Assembly (NCBI GenBank): GCA_027533425.1
Contig: JAPZUD010000008.1
Location: forward strand, 97,339-161,338
Origin: Beijerinckiaceae bacterium
Lineage (GTDB): Bacteria; Pseudomonadota; Alphaproteobacteria; Rhizobiales; Beijerinckiaceae
Direction of reading: 5' to 3'
Length of the DNA: 64,000 nt
Part shown: one piece after another, positions 1 to 8,298 of the stretch
Layout of the letters: every line of letters starts with the position of its first letter
Position numbering within the stretch: the first letter of the stretch is position 1
Position numbers and translations under genes: made by a program
The notes under the pieces: generated by a model
Database searches by the model: none
What the model was told of the DNA's origin: nothing
Seen by the model: only the letters and a program-made list of their open reading frames with translations

Positions 1-409
1 CGATCGCGTCGACCACGGCATCGAAGGTGAGAAGGGTGGAGGCATGCCGGGCCTTGTAGTCACGCACCGGTTCCAGCACCCGGAGATCGGCCCATTTGCC
101 CTCCGGCGCCGCACCATTCTCCTTGAGCATCCGCCGCGCCACGTCGCGGATCTCGCGCAATTCCGCCGCTGTCGAGCCCACGACATGGCGCGCCATGATC
201 GAGGAAGAAGCCTGCCCGAGGGCACAGGCCTTCACCTCATGGGCGAAATCGGTGACGACATCGCCCGCCATCACGAGATCGACGGTAACGGTCGAGCCGC
301 AGAGCTTGGAATGCGCGGTCGCGCTGGCCTGCGGCGCTGCAAGACGCCCCTGACGGGGAATGTCGGCAGCCAGTTCCAGAATGCGGCGGTTATAGACATC
401 GTCGAGCAT
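1..409 (-). CDS. Fe-S cluster assembly scaffold, SufU/NifU-N type (3' end outside window)
   Basis: Reading leftwards from the ATG at 409, about 136 residues are present and the gene runs off the left edge. The protein starts MLDDVYNRRILELA and carries the first two scaffold cysteines, in KLCGST and KACALGQASSS, typical of IscU/SufU/NifU-N proteins on which Fe-S clusters are built. At the place of the usual third cysteine it reads RHASTLLTF, so the third ligand is missing in the visible part. This rhizobial subfamily commonly sits beside folE and hisI, as here. The role as a cluster scaffold or carrier is inferred from the family; the altered ligand set makes the exact role uncertain. Confidence 0.85.
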   Translation of the reverse strand, partial: MLDDVYNRRILELAADIPRQGRLAAPQASATAHSKLCGSTVTVDLVMAGDVVTDFAHEVKACALGQASSSIMARHVVGSTAAELREIRDVARRMLKENGAAPEGKWADLRVLEPVRDYKARHASTLLTFDAVVDAI

Positions 410-570
410 GGAAAATCCTCTTGCCGCAAAAGATAAGGCCAAAGCCGCCGAATTGCCATAAGCTGGCGCAATCCTCCCGGGGTTGGGCCGCGACAAATTT
501 CCTGGCGGCTGGGCAATCCATGCCCTGCAGCCCCGCGTAAGCCGAGCGATACAACAACAGGAGGCGCCAC

Positions 571-1203
571 ATGGATGCAGTGGTTAAGACCTTTCCGGCC
601 AGGTCTTCGGTCCGGAAACCCGTCGATCGTCCGTCCCGTGAGGAAGCCGAAGCCGCCGTGCGGACGCTGCTTCGCTGGGCCGGCGACGATCCAACCCGTG
701 AGGGCCTTCTTGAAACGCCCAAACGCGTCGTCAAGGCCTATGAGGAGCTGTTTTCCGGCTACCAGAAGGACGCATCCGAAGCCCTCTCGAAAGTATTCGA
801 GGAAGTTGAAGGATACGATGATCTCGTGCTGGTGAAGGACATTCCCTTCCACTCGCATTGCGAGCATCACATGGTTCCCTTCGTCGGAAAGGCGCATATT
901 GCGTACTATCCGGAAGGCGGCGTGGTCGGGCTGTCAAAGCTCGCCCGTGTGGTCGATATCTTCGCCCGCCGGCTCCAGACGCAGGAGACCATGACCGCGG
1001 AGATCGTCCAGGCGATCGATGCCGCCCTTCATCCGCGTGGCATCGCCGTGCTGGTCGAGGCCGAGCATATGTGCATGTCGATGCGCGGCATCCAGAAGCA
1101 GGGCGCCTCGACGACAACCTGCCAGTTCACCGGCATCTTCCGGGATGATCCTTCCGAGCAGGTCCGTTTCTTCACCCTGCTGAATACCGGCCGTCGCACC
1201 TGA
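571..1203 (+). CDS. folE: GTP cyclohydrolase I
   Basis: 210 residues, normal family length. It converts GTP to 7,8-dihydroneopterin triphosphate plus formate, the first step of folate/pterin synthesis in the cytosol. The zinc and catalytic signature is clear: SHCEHH near residue 97 and MCMSMRG near residue 168 supply the conserved cysteines and histidines, and the C-terminal region reads [14 protein letters not shown]. The ATG at 571 follows a purine-rich AACAGGAGG about 10 bases upstream. A hairpin with a T run ends the transcription unit before hisI. Confidence 0.97.
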   Translation: MDAVVKTFPARSSVRKPVDRPSREEAEAAVRTLLRWAGDDPTREGLLETPKRVVKAYEELFSGYQKDASEALSKVFEEVEGYDDLVLVKDIPFHSHCEHHMVPFVGKAHIAYYPEGGVVGLSKLARVVDIFARRLQTQETMTAEIVQAIDAALHPRGIAVLVEAEHMCMSMRGIQKQGASTTTCQFTGIFRDDPSEQVRFFTLLNTGRRT

Positions 1204-1280
1204 GCGGCGCCGTTCCAGTTTCCGATGTTGCTCGCGCCGGGCCGCTCTCCCGCCCGACCTCTCCCGAGCAATATCGCCTC

Positions 1281-1307
1281 AAGGCCGGGCCCCGCCTGGC
1301 CTTTTTT
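1281..1307 (+). terminator. Rho-independent terminator after folE
   Basis: The arms AAGGCC and GGCCTT extend inward through a G-U pair and two G-C pairs to a nine-pair stem with a C-rich loop, followed by six T (1302-1307). It lies 78 bases after the folE stop. Confidence 0.75.
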
Positions 1308-1375
1308 CTTGTCCGCCCGGCATCACGCGGGAAAAAAGGCTTGATTCGGCACGCCGATCGCCCAACAACCGCGGC

Positions 1376-1786
1376 ATGTGGACCCCGTCGACACCCTTCG
1401 CCCCGCCGGGCACCAAGCTGGACCTCGAGGAAGGCCGCCGCCTCTCGCCGCGCTTCAATGCCGACGGGTTGATCACGGCCATCACGATGGATCATGCCAA
1501 TGGCGAGATCCTGATGCTCGCCCATATGAATGCCGAGGCCCTCGCCCGTACGCTGGAAACCGGCGATATCTGGTATTTCTCGCGCTCGCGCAATGAGTTA
1601 TGGCGCAAGGGCGCGACCAGCGGCCACACGCAGCGGCTGGTCGAGATGCGGATCGATTGCGACCAGGATGCCGTGCTGCTCCGCGTCGAGCAGATCGGCC
1701 CGGCCTGCCATACGAACCGGCGCTCCTGTTTCTACCGCCGCGTCGAGGCGCGCGACGGCGGCTTCGTCCTCGTGACGGAGGAGTGA
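1376..1786 (+). CDS. hisI: Phosphoribosyl-AMP cyclohydrolase
   Basis: 136 residues. It opens the adenine ring of phosphoribosyl-AMP, the third step of histidine synthesis. Family signatures are visible: ITMDHANGEILMLAHMN near the N-terminus, SRSRNELWRKGATSGH, the metal-binding DCDQDAVLLRVEQ, and ACHTNRRSCFYRR with the zinc cysteine and histidine. It is the stand-alone cyclohydrolase without the HisE pyrophosphohydrolase domain, as usual in alphaproteobacteria. The start at 1376 gives a short 25-residue leader before the conserved core. It converges on the CBS gene with only 16 bases between. Confidence 0.96.
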   Translation: MWTPSTPFAPPGTKLDLEEGRRLSPRFNADGLITAITMDHANGEILMLAHMNAEALARTLETGDIWYFSRSRNELWRKGATSGHTQRLVEMRIDCDQDAVLLRVEQIGPACHTNRRSCFYRRVEARDGGFVLVTEE

Positions 1787-1802
1787 GGCCGCCGGCCGGA
1801 AC

Positions 1803-2234
1803 TCAACTGGCAGCGATGTAATCACGCAGGGTCGCGCTTTCCTGCTCGAGCTCGGCGAGGCGATACTTCACCACATCCCCGATCGAGATCATCCCGTCGA
1901 GCCGCCCGTCCAGAACCACCGGCACATGGCGGAACTTCCCGGCCGTCATGATTTCCATCACCTGGTTGATCGGCGATGCGGCGACGCAGGTCACGACGCG
2001 CCGCGTCATGTGATCGGCCACGCGGTCCTTCATCGCGGTCTCGCCGCCATTGGCAACTGCGCGGACGATGTCGCGCTCGGAGAGGATACCGGCGATCGTG
2101 CCGCCGGCACCGGCGACGACCACGGCACCGATGCGGTGCTCGGCCAGAAGCGCCGCCGCCTGCTGGAGGCTCTGCCCGGGCTCTACGGTGATGACGGCCC
2201 TGCCCTTGTTCGCGAGAATCTTGCCAACGCTCAT
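1803..2234 (-). CDS. CBS-domain protein (tandem CBS pair)
   Basis: 143 residues made almost entirely of two CBS motifs, a module that usually binds adenosyl nucleotides and regulates a partner. The first repeat reads AAALLAEHRIGAVVVAG and ILSERDIVRAV, the second INQVMEIMTAGKFRHVPVV and MISIGDVVKYRL. It is a stand-alone protein with no catalytic domain, of the type widespread in alphaproteobacteria; the ligand and partner are unknown. The start ATG at 2234 is followed by SVGKILANKG, matching how such proteins begin. Confidence 0.9.
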   Translation of the reverse strand: MSVGKILANKGRAVITVEPGQSLQQAAALLAEHRIGAVVVAGAGGTIAGILSERDIVRAVANGGETAMKDRVADHMTRRVVTCVAASPINQVMEIMTAGKFRHVPVVLDGRLDGMISIGDVVKYRLAELEQESATLRDYIAAS

Positions 2235-2651
2235 CGGTCGCTCCCTTGTTGCGGTTCTGGCGCGGCCTCGTCACGCGGGCCGCGTGACATACGACTTTTG
2301 TCGAAATCGCCGCCGGACGCAACGCGAAGATGTTGCGCAGCGCAATATGAGAATTAGCGAATGAAGGGCCCGGAAAAGTAAACGCCGCGCCCGGAGCCAG
2401 GCGCGGCGTGAATTCCTTGGAGCGAGTGAAAGGTCTCACATTGCCCCGGTTTCCGCAATTGCCATCCCTGATTAAGGTTACTTTGACCGACTGCGCAGCC
2501 CCCCGGGCGTTAACTTCTGCCGGCACGGATTTCGCGAGGCACCCGGCCAGAGGCCAGTCCTGTTCCGGATCGGAACGGATCGGCCACCTGAACCAGAAAT
2601 CAGCGTCCGCCCCTTCCCGAAAAGGGACGGCACCGAGCCCGGGAAACCGTC
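2235..2651. other. 417-base intergenic region between CBS and PAS genes
   Basis: Divergent upstream region of the CBS gene (left) and PAS gene (right). It holds a perfect 10-base inverted repeat, ACGCCGCGCC at 2382-2391 and GGCGCGGCGT at 2400-2409, with an 8-base loop. On the minus strand it is followed by TTTACTTTT, so it could act as a leftward terminator, although no minus-strand gene lies directly to its right. TTAA-N7-TTGAC at 2472-2487 is one base off the CtrA consensus. No coding region is supported here. Confidence 0.5.
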
Positions 2652-3326
2652 ATGCGTCATTCGTCGATCCGCTCCGTCTATGCCTACTGGAACCAGTTGC
2701 GGGCCCATCGTCCGGCACCGTTCCGCACGGAGGTCGATCCGCGCGCGCTCGCGCGGGAACTGGGAGACCTGTTTCTGCTGGAAGGCGAAAGCGAAGACAT
2801 GCAGTTCCGCCTCGCCGGATCGCGGATCGTCCAGGCTCTCGGGGACAGCCTCACCGGCCGGCGCTTCTCCCTGCTCTGGGAAGACGGGGCGAAGGCCGGT
2901 GCCGAGGAAGCCATAAGGACCGTGCTGGATGCCGAAGAGCCGATGCTGCTCGGCATCCGCCTGTCCGAACCCGATACACGGCCTGAACCGAGGCCGGCGC
3001 CACCGCCGGCATCGCGCCCGGCCCCATGGCTCAATCTCCGCCCGTTGCCCGGCCCCCGGATCGAGCGCCGCGCGCCGCTGGGTCTGGCCGGCGAATTGCT
3101 GCTCCTTCCACTTCGCCACCCTGCCGCATCAGGCCGGCGGATCTTCGGAGCGATGGCCCTGTTCGACCCCCCGGCCCTGCCGCGTACCACACCGGCCCGG
3201 CTGGTGATTTCCGGCGGCCGCATGCTCGGCCGCGATGCCCTGCCCCTGCGGGGCTTCGATCTGGTGCCGGGCGGTGTCGAGCGCCGCGCCCACCTGTTGG
3301 TGCTGAAGGGCGACCGCGATCATTGA
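2652..3326 (+). CDS. PAS-domain protein (PAS_5/DUF1457 type)
   Basis: 224 residues. The N-terminal two thirds match the alphaproteobacterial PAS_5 (DUF1457) pattern: YAYWNQLRAHRPAPFRTEVDP, then LGDLFLLEG and FRLAGSRIVQALGDSLTGRRF, where the family senses or binds an unknown ligand. The C-terminal part is arginine- and proline-rich and ends with a second conserved block (GGRMLGRDALPLRGFDLVPGG). No output domain is present. It is followed on the same strand by a PilZ protein, a pairing seen in this group, which hints at surface or motility signalling, but that is inference. Confidence 0.85.
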   Translation: MRHSSIRSVYAYWNQLRAHRPAPFRTEVDPRALARELGDLFLLEGESEDMQFRLAGSRIVQALGDSLTGRRFSLLWEDGAKAGAEEAIRTVLDAEEPMLLGIRLSEPDTRPEPRPAPPPASRPAPWLNLRPLPGPRIERRAPLGLAGELLLLPLRHPAASGRRIFGAMALFDPPALPRTTPARLVISGGRMLGRDALPLRGFDLVPGGVERRAHLLVLKGDRDH

Positions 3327-3421
3327 CGCGGTTGCGCCCGAGGCCGCGAGCGAACAGGCTTAAGCTTTCGTTTCCGGCTTCGTGGCAATGTGCATCATCG
3401 TGCTTTTCCACGGAAATTCGG

Positions 3422-4066
3422 ATGCCCTTGCCAATGATCAAACCTCGGGATGCCTCCATCCCGGCGCGCCTTTTCCGGATGAGCGACGAACAGCGCCAGG
3501 GGCCGCGCGTCAAGCTGTCGATCGGCGGCCGCTTCATGCGCCCCGACCGGAGCGAACACGGCGCCACGATCACCGAGGCCTCCCTGCGGACCATGGAAAT
3601 CGAGTCGGACGCCCTCGTGGTGACCGGCGAGCGGATTGTCGGCTATTTCTACACGATTGGCCGGATCGAGGGCAAAGTCCTGCGGGTGAAGTCGCGGAGC
3701 TTCATCCTCGAACTGGTGACAACCCTCGTCAAGCGGGACCGTCTGGCCAGCCAGCTCATCTGGCTCGCCAACCGCGAGATCCTGAACCTGCCCGAAGATC
3801 GCCGCCATGACCGCGTGGTGCCGAACGATCCGCGCATCAGCGTGCGGCACAAGATGTCGCCGCATGTCGAGCCGGTCAATGGCCATCTGATCGACGTTTC
3901 GCGCTCGGGCGCGGCGCTCTCGATCCGGGGTGACTTCAACAAGGGCGACGAGATCATCATCGGCACCACGCCGGCGCGGGTGGTCCGTGTCTTCGATGGC
4001 GGGATCGCGGTCGAGTTCCATGGCTCGGTCCCCGAAGCGATGTTCGACGTCAAGATGCGTCTCTAG
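3422..4066 (+). CDS. PilZ-domain protein (C-terminal PilZ)
   Basis: 214 residues from the ATG at 3422; a shorter start at 3479 (MSDEQRQG) is possible. The N-terminal half (to about residue 130) is a PilZ-like flanking domain. The C-terminal half holds the c-di-GMP binding motifs RRHDR (RxxxR) and DVSRSGAAL (DxSxxG). It is a likely c-di-GMP receptor in the cytosol; the output is unknown. It is the last gene before a strong terminator. A second PilZ gene (11862) and a GGDEF-EAL gene (18016) in the window could belong to the same signalling network, but nothing in the sequence links them directly. Confidence 0.88.
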   Translation: MPLPMIKPRDASIPARLFRMSDEQRQGPRVKLSIGGRFMRPDRSEHGATITEASLRTMEIESDALVVTGERIVGYFYTIGRIEGKVLRVKSRSFILELVTTLVKRDRLASQLIWLANREILNLPEDRRHDRVVPNDPRISVRHKMSPHVEPVNGHLIDVSRSGAALSIRGDFNKGDEIIIGTTPARVVRVFDGGIAVEFHGSVPEAMFDVKMRL

Positions 4067-4481
4067 ATCCTGCATTTGCAAGCGATACCCGCCCTGACGC
4101 GGGATTGCCGGCACTCGGCTCGCCGGCCGGACCGGAAACAGGCCGCCCCCTCGGGCGGCTTTTTTGTGCCTGAAACACAGGAGCCGGGCACTGGCCGGAG
4201 AGCCGTCCTTTCGCTAGCCTTTATTCGCGCCTAACCGGCCTAGTAAATCCTGATTAATTCCGGAAGCTGCAATTTGATCGATTTTTTATCGCCACTTCCA
4301 AAAGCCATTTTTTGTCAATTGATTACATGGTTAACAAATTTTGCGCCCCATCGCTTGGCAGATCAATCGGGTGAGCATGCTTAGAAATCCCTTAATCCGA
4401 CATTGAAAATCCGAGCACTGAAAATCGCCGGATTTGAAAAGGCCCCATGCGATCACTCATCTCGACGAACGGGAGGGGTGT
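4067..4481. other. 415-base intergenic region before the BTLCP gene
   Basis: After the terminator at 4142-4165 the region turns clearly AT-rich (about 4210-4350, with runs such as GATTTTTTATCGCC and CATTTTTTGTCAATTG), which probably holds the promoter of the cysteine protease gene. TTAAC occurs at about 4332. I see no coding region and no RNA gene. Confidence 0.5.
4142..4165 (+). terminator. Rho-independent terminator after PilZ gene
   Basis: GCCGCC-CCCTCG-GGCGGC hairpin at 4142-4159 followed directly by six T, 75 bases after the PilZ stop codon. Confidence 0.88.
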
Positions 4482-5081
4482 ATGAAGAGCGTTATCGTCA
4501 AGACTTCGGGGTTCATGGGCTTGTTGATGCTTGCGAATACTGGGGCGCAGGCTCAGCAGACAGCAAGCATCGGCGCGGCGACATCGCCACCGCTCGGCTT
4601 CGTGCAGTTCTGCCGGGATTATCCGGAGGACTGCGAGAACCGCAGCTTCGCCCGCACGACCATCCAGCTCTCTGAATCGAGCTGGCGGACGATCGTGAAG
4701 ATCAATGCCGATGTGAACCGCGAGATCATCGCCGTGACGGATCAGGACCATTGGGGTACGCCCGAGCATTGGTCCTATCCGGAAGACGGCAAGGGCGATT
4801 GCGAGGATTTCGTCCTGGAGAAGCGTCGTCGCCTCGTGAAGGCGGGATTCCCGATCCAGACGCTGCTGGTTACCGTGGTCCGCGACCACAAGGGTGACGG
4901 CCATGCCGTGCTGACGGTCAAGACCGACCGCGGCGACTTCATTCTCGACAACCAGGTGGGAAAGATCCTCGCCTGGAAGGAGACCGGCTACCGTTTCATC
5001 AAGCGGCAGGCGGATGACAACCCTGCCCGCTGGGTTTCCCTCGGCGGGATCGATACCAGCACGGTCGCGGCGAGCCGCTGA
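4482..5081 (+). CDS. Secreted transglutaminase-like cysteine protease (BTLCP family)
   Basis: 199 residues. Residues 1-24 form a signal peptide ending GAQA, so the protein is periplasmic. The papain/transglutaminase-like triad is readable: Cys in GKGDCEDFV, His in GDGHAVLTV, Asp in FILDNQ. This is the bacterial transglutaminase-like cysteine proteinase family (DUF920), common in rhizobia; relatives such as LapG cleave adhesins, but whether this one does is not known. The ATG at 4482 was chosen because GGGAGGGG precedes it and the signal peptide begins there; an upstream ATG at 4434 is less likely. Confidence 0.88.
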   Translation: MKSVIVKTSGFMGLLMLANTGAQAQQTASIGAATSPPLGFVQFCRDYPEDCENRSFARTTIQLSESSWRTIVKINADVNREIIAVTDQDHWGTPEHWSYPEDGKGDCEDFVLEKRRRLVKAGFPIQTLLVTVVRDHKGDGHAVLTVKTDRGDFILDNQVGKILAWKETGYRFIKRQADDNPARWVSLGGIDTSTVAASR

Positions 5082-5158
5082 TCTCGGCAAACGGAGTTTC
5101 GCAAGTCACGGTCAGGTCCCCACCCCACCCCGTCCCCCCGGATCGGGCTTGCGAAATA

Positions 5159-5200
5159 GGGCCGGTTCACGTCACCCGCGTGAGCCGGCCCGCCCTTTTT
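5159..5200 (+). terminator. Rho-independent terminator, BTLCP gene
   Basis: GGGCCGGTTCACG (5159-5171) pairs with CGTGAGCCGGCCC (5179-5191), one G-T pair, loop of seven, followed by GCCCTTTTT. Confidence 0.85.
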
Positions 5201-5218
5201 CAGGGCCAATGGTGAGTC

Positions 5219-5749
5219 TCAGCCGACAACCTTGAGGCCGGCGGCGAAGCGCTTCCAGTTGCGGGCATAGCCGGCGGCCGAGCCCCGGAGCCCCTCCAGC
5301 GCCTTCTCGTCAAGCGTCCGGATCGAGCGCGCCGGCGATCCGACAATCAGCGAACCCGGCGGAAACTCCTTGCCTTCTGTGACAAGCGCATTGGCACCCA
5401 CCAGCGAGCCTGCACCGATCTTCGCGCCGTTCAGCACCGTGGCGCCCATGCCGACGAGGACATGGTCGCCGAGGACGCAGCCATGCAGGATTGCCCCATG
5501 GCCAATCGTGCAGCCGCGCCCGAGAGTCATCGGGAAGCCCATATCCGTATGGAGCATCGCATGCTCCTGGATATTGGTCTCGGGCCCGATCGTGATCGTC
5601 TCGTTGTCGCCCCGGATGACGGCCCCGAACCAGATGCCGACATCCGCCCCGATCACCACCTTGCCGATCACATGGGCGTCCGGGGCTACCCAGAACTGCC
5701 CGGCTCCCGGGGTTTCGGGCGCGTGGCCATCGAGCGCGTAGAGCGGCAT
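5219..5749 (-). CDS. Gamma-class carbonic anhydrase-like hexapeptide protein
   Basis: 176 residues, the standard length of the YrdA/PaaY/gamma-carbonic-anhydrase family. It is a left-handed beta-helix with repeated hexapeptides (VIGKVVIGADVGIWFGAVIRGD). Zinc-binding histidines are in LHTDMGF and IGHGAILHGC. Members are homotrimers in the cytosol; some are active carbonic anhydrases, others only bind zinc, so activity cannot be decided here. The small membrane-protein gene to the right has the same orientation with 21 bases between. Confidence 0.9.
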   Translation of the reverse strand: MPLYALDGHAPETPGAGQFWVAPDAHVIGKVVIGADVGIWFGAVIRGDNETITIGPETNIQEHAMLHTDMGFPMTLGRGCTIGHGAILHGCVLGDHVLVGMGATVLNGAKIGAGSLVGANALVTEGKEFPPGSLIVGSPARSIRTLDEKALEGLRGSAAGYARNWKRFAAGLKVVG

Positions 5750-5770
5750 CGCGATTCTCCTGTCGTTGCC

Positions 5771-6082
5771 TCAGCCTTGCACAAGCTTCAGCAACTGGAA
5801 ACCGATCGCAATGGACCAGAATGAGGCGATGATGGTCGACATCGCCACGAAATGGATCGGGCGACGCTCGTATTTGCGGCCCCGGAGGGTGTTCCGCATG
5901 ATGATGGCCGGCCCGGCTGCGGCCAGAAGCGGCAAAGCGGCGAGCGAGCCCGTCCCGCCCGCCATGAGCAGGCTGAAGCTGACGGGCTGTTGCCGCCACG
6001 CGCTGTAGACCGAGGCGATCAACCCGGCAAAGGCAAAGCCAAGGCCGAGGGCGAGGAAGGAATCAATCTGGTGAGCCGACAT
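5771..6082 (-). CDS. Small membrane protein of unknown function
   Basis: 103 residues from MSAHQIDSF at 6082; an upstream in-frame ATG at 6124 would add 14 residues. Three hydrophobic stretches are visible: FLALGLGFAFAGLIASVYSA, SLLMAGGTGSLAALPLLAAAGPAI and FVAMSTIIASFWSIAIGFQLL. A conserved-looking loop NTLRGRKYERRPIHF links the last two. It looks like a conserved alphaproteobacterial inner-membrane protein (I think DUF6949-like, not certain). Function unknown. It lies upstream of, and probably is cotranscribed with, the gamma-carbonic anhydrase gene. Confidence 0.75.
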   Translation of the reverse strand: MSAHQIDSFLALGLGFAFAGLIASVYSAWRQQPVSFSLLMAGGTGSLAALPLLAAAGPAIIMRNTLRGRKYERRPIHFVAMSTIIASFWSIAIGFQLLKLVQG

Positions 6083-6174
6083 GACGCAGAACTCCGCAAC
6101 CTGTGTTTGCGAGAGGCGTTGCAAACCTCATGCTGCGATGTACTGCGCCAGATCGGGTCAGGAAAACCGGTTTC

Positions 6175-6190
6175 GTAACCTTTGGTTAAC
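6175..6190. promoter_or_regulatory. Near-consensus CtrA-type box
   Basis: GTAA-N7-TTAAC, one base from the CtrA consensus TTAA-N7-TTAAC, in the divergent region between the membrane protein (5771-6082, minus) and the gene at 6358. Confidence 0.4.
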
Positions 6191-6318
6191 GCTAACGGAT
6201 CGTTACAGCGCTGATTTTACGGCGCTTCAGTGCAAGCCAGCCTGATCTCGCGCCCAAGAAGGCCCGATCCAGCCCCGTCCCGTTCCGGGACGTTTCCCTG
6301 CACGCGTACAAAGTGGTC

Positions 6319-6334
6319 TTAAGGGTGGATTAAC
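6319..6334 (+). promoter_or_regulatory. CtrA-type box TTAA-N7-TTAAC
   Basis: An exact match to the CtrA binding consensus of alphaproteobacteria: TTAA (6319-6322), seven bases, TTAAC (6330-6334), only 24 bases before the start codon at 6358. This suggests cell-cycle control of that gene; the assignment rests on the motif alone. Confidence 0.5.
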
Positions 6335-6357
6335 CATGATCGGGCTTCCATGCGGGC

Positions 6358-6999
6358 ATGAACCGCCTGATCCTTGCTTTGGCCCTGTTCGGAATCGCCC
6401 TCGGCGCCAATGCCGCCCTGCTGATGCGGGCCGGCCCAGCCCATGCGCCTCAACTGGGTACCGCCCGGGTGGAACTGGGGCGCATCACCCTTGCCGTGCC
6501 GCAGGCGCTGATCCGCGAGAAGGTGCAGTTTGCGGGAGGGCGGCTCGACCGGCTTGATCTGGCGGTCGGGATCCAGGACTTCGCGCCCCTGCCGCAGCCC
6601 TCGGCGGAGGATCCGTTCCGCCCGATGCCCGAACGGCTGACGCTGATCCTCACGGCATCACGCGGCGAACCGGTGGCGGCAGAACTGTTCCACACGGTCT
6701 ATGCCCGGTTCCTCGCGCGGGAAACGTGGTCGAATCCCGGCGGCCTTGTCATGCGACGCTTCCGCCAGGGAACACCCTACGAGGACCGGGAACTCTATCT
6801 CGGGGTCGGCGGGCGCAGGCCCTTCGTCGCCCTGTGCCCGCTCGATGCCCATCGCGAGATGGAACCCTGCCTGACACGGATCCGCCTCGGTGACCTCGAT
6901 GCAGAGCTGCGCTTCAATGCCCGCCACCTGCCGGAATGGCGGCGGATCCTTCAGGAGACGAGCCTGCTGGTGGAAAGCCTGCCGGTGACCGGAGGCTGA
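6358..6999 (+). CDS. Conserved exported or membrane-anchored protein, unknown function
   Basis: 213 residues. The N-terminus (LILALALFGIALGANAALLM) is a signal peptide or single membrane anchor. The rest is a soluble domain with two cysteines (FVALCPLD and EPCLTRI) that could form a disulfide in the periplasm. I do not recognise a named domain, though it resembles a rhizobial hypothetical with a recurring RETWSNPGGLVMRRF-like block. It stands alone, preceded by an exact CtrA-type box, and convergent with the DUF3126 gene. Confidence 0.75.
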   Translation: MNRLILALALFGIALGANAALLMRAGPAHAPQLGTARVELGRITLAVPQALIREKVQFAGGRLDRLDLAVGIQDFAPLPQPSAEDPFRPMPERLTLILTASRGEPVAAELFHTVYARFLARETWSNPGGLVMRRFRQGTPYEDRELYLGVGGRRPFVALCPLDAHREMEPCLTRIRLGDLDAELRFNARHLPEWRRILQETSLLVESLPVTGG

Positions 7000-7032
7000 T
7001 CTGCCCGGTGCAGTCAAACCGGCGGCGGCAGA

Positions 7033-7242
7033 TCACTCCAGATCGGTGTCGAGAATCGCCATTTCGAAGAAATACGACTTGTCGCCATCCTCGTTATCCT
7101 CGGACACGACCCCGATGAACTCGTCGCCGATATAGACCTCGGCGGAATCCTTCTTCTTGGGACGGGCGACAACCCGGATCGCCGCATTCGAAAAGGTCCG
7201 CCGCAGATAGGTTTCCACCTTCTGGAGATCCGCCTTGTCCAT
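7033..7242 (-). CDS. DUF3126 family small protein
   Basis: 69 residues: MDKADLQKVETYLRRTF and RVVARPKKKDSAEVYIGDEF, then an acidic stretch and a C-terminal FEMAILD. This matches the DUF3126 family found in rhizobia and relatives. Soluble, function unknown. The start ATG at 7242 gives the full family length; longer in-frame extensions run into non-conserved sequence. Confidence 0.85.
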   Translation of the reverse strand: MDKADLQKVETYLRRTFSNAAIRVVARPKKKDSAEVYIGDEFIGVVSEDNEDGDKSYFFEMAILDTDLE

Positions 7243-7376
7243 GATTGTCCCCCCTCTCGTCACGCTTTGACGGCCGAACCTGAATCGCGGCGGCCATCCG
7301 TGCGGGACTTGCCATCTTGCTGGGGCGAGGACAACCGGAAAAACACAGACGGGCTGCGCCGTCCCCGGTTGCGCGC

Positions 7377-8198
7377 TCAAATGCCGCTGTCGATCACCTG
7401 GTCCATCGAGCGCGACGGCTCGGCGCAGCCGGCCTCGCCGACCACGCGCGCCGGCACGCCGGCCACGGTCTTGCAGCTCGGAACCGCCTGCAAGACCACC
7501 GACCCGGCCGCCACGCGGGCGCAATGGCCGATCTCGATATTGCCGAGGATCTTCGCGCCGGCCCCGATCAGCACGCCGCGCCGGATCTTCGGATGCCGGT
7601 CCCCATGCTCCTTGCCGGTCCCTCCGAGCGTGACGCCCTGGAGGATGGAGACATCATCCTCGATCACCGCCGTCGCGCCGACGACGAGGCCCGTTGCATG
7701 GTCGAGGAACACGCCCTTGCCCATCGGCACGGCCGGGTGGATGTCTGTCTGGAAGACGGCCGAGGAGCGGCTTTGCAGGTAGAGCGCGAAATCCCGCCTG
7801 CCGTTGGTCCAGAGCCAATGCGCGAGGCGATGCGTCTCGATGGCATGGAATCCCTTGAAATAGAGCACAGGCTCGATCACCCGCTCGCAGGCGGGATCGC
7901 GGTCGAGCACCGCCATGATGTCGGCGCGCAGGTTCTCGCGAAAGGCTGGCTGGGCCTCCACGAACTCGGCAAAAGCCTGCCGGATCAGGCTGGCGGAGAG
8001 ATCGGTATGGTCAAGCCGCTCGGCGATGCGATGCGCAACAGCAGCCTCGAGCGAGCGCTGCTGCAGGATGGTCGCCAGAACCATGCCGGCAAGCGAGGGT
8101 TCGCCGGTGCGCACGGTTTCCGCCTCCTGGCGGAGCTGCGCCCAGACCGGGTCGAGTTGGGCGAGGGACTGCACCCTCTCGGCAATGGCCTTGACCAT
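7377..8198 (-). CDS. cysE: Serine O-acetyltransferase
   Basis: 273 residues. It transfers acetyl from acetyl-CoA to L-serine, giving O-acetylserine for cysteine synthesis. It has the all-alpha N-terminal SATase domain (DPVWAQLRQEAE, YFKGFHAIETHRLAHWLW) and the C-terminal hexapeptide beta-helix (TDIHPAVPMGKGVFLDHATG, VTLGGTGKEHGDRHPKI). The catalytic His/Asp region is intact. The C-terminus ends DSGI; SATases that bind cysteine synthase typically end in isoleucine, so complex formation is plausible. The gene stands alone. Confidence 0.95.
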   Translation of the reverse strand: MVKAIAERVQSLAQLDPVWAQLRQEAETVRTGEPSLAGMVLATILQQRSLEAAVAHRIAERLDHTDLSASLIRQAFAEFVEAQPAFRENLRADIMAVLDRDPACERVIEPVLYFKGFHAIETHRLAHWLWTNGRRDFALYLQSRSSAVFQTDIHPAVPMGKGVFLDHATGLVVGATAVIEDDVSILQGVTLGGTGKEHGDRHPKIRRGVLIGAGAKILGNIEIGHCARVAAGSVVLQAVPSCKTVAGVPARVVGEAGCAEPSRSMDQVIDSGI

Positions 8199-8298
8199 TT
8201 TCAGGTCCTTTCAGCTGCGTTGTCCGCCAATGTATCATCCCGGCAGGAAAAATCGACCTTCCGCCGCCGGCGCCGTTAACACATTTGCTTGAAGCCGC

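Noticed and set aside
5097..5156. Inverted repeat TTTCGCAAG / CTTGCGAAA
   Set aside because: Nine-base arms are 42 bases apart across the end of the BTLCP transcript; a real terminator lies just downstream, and no regulator or promoter context supports a separate element.
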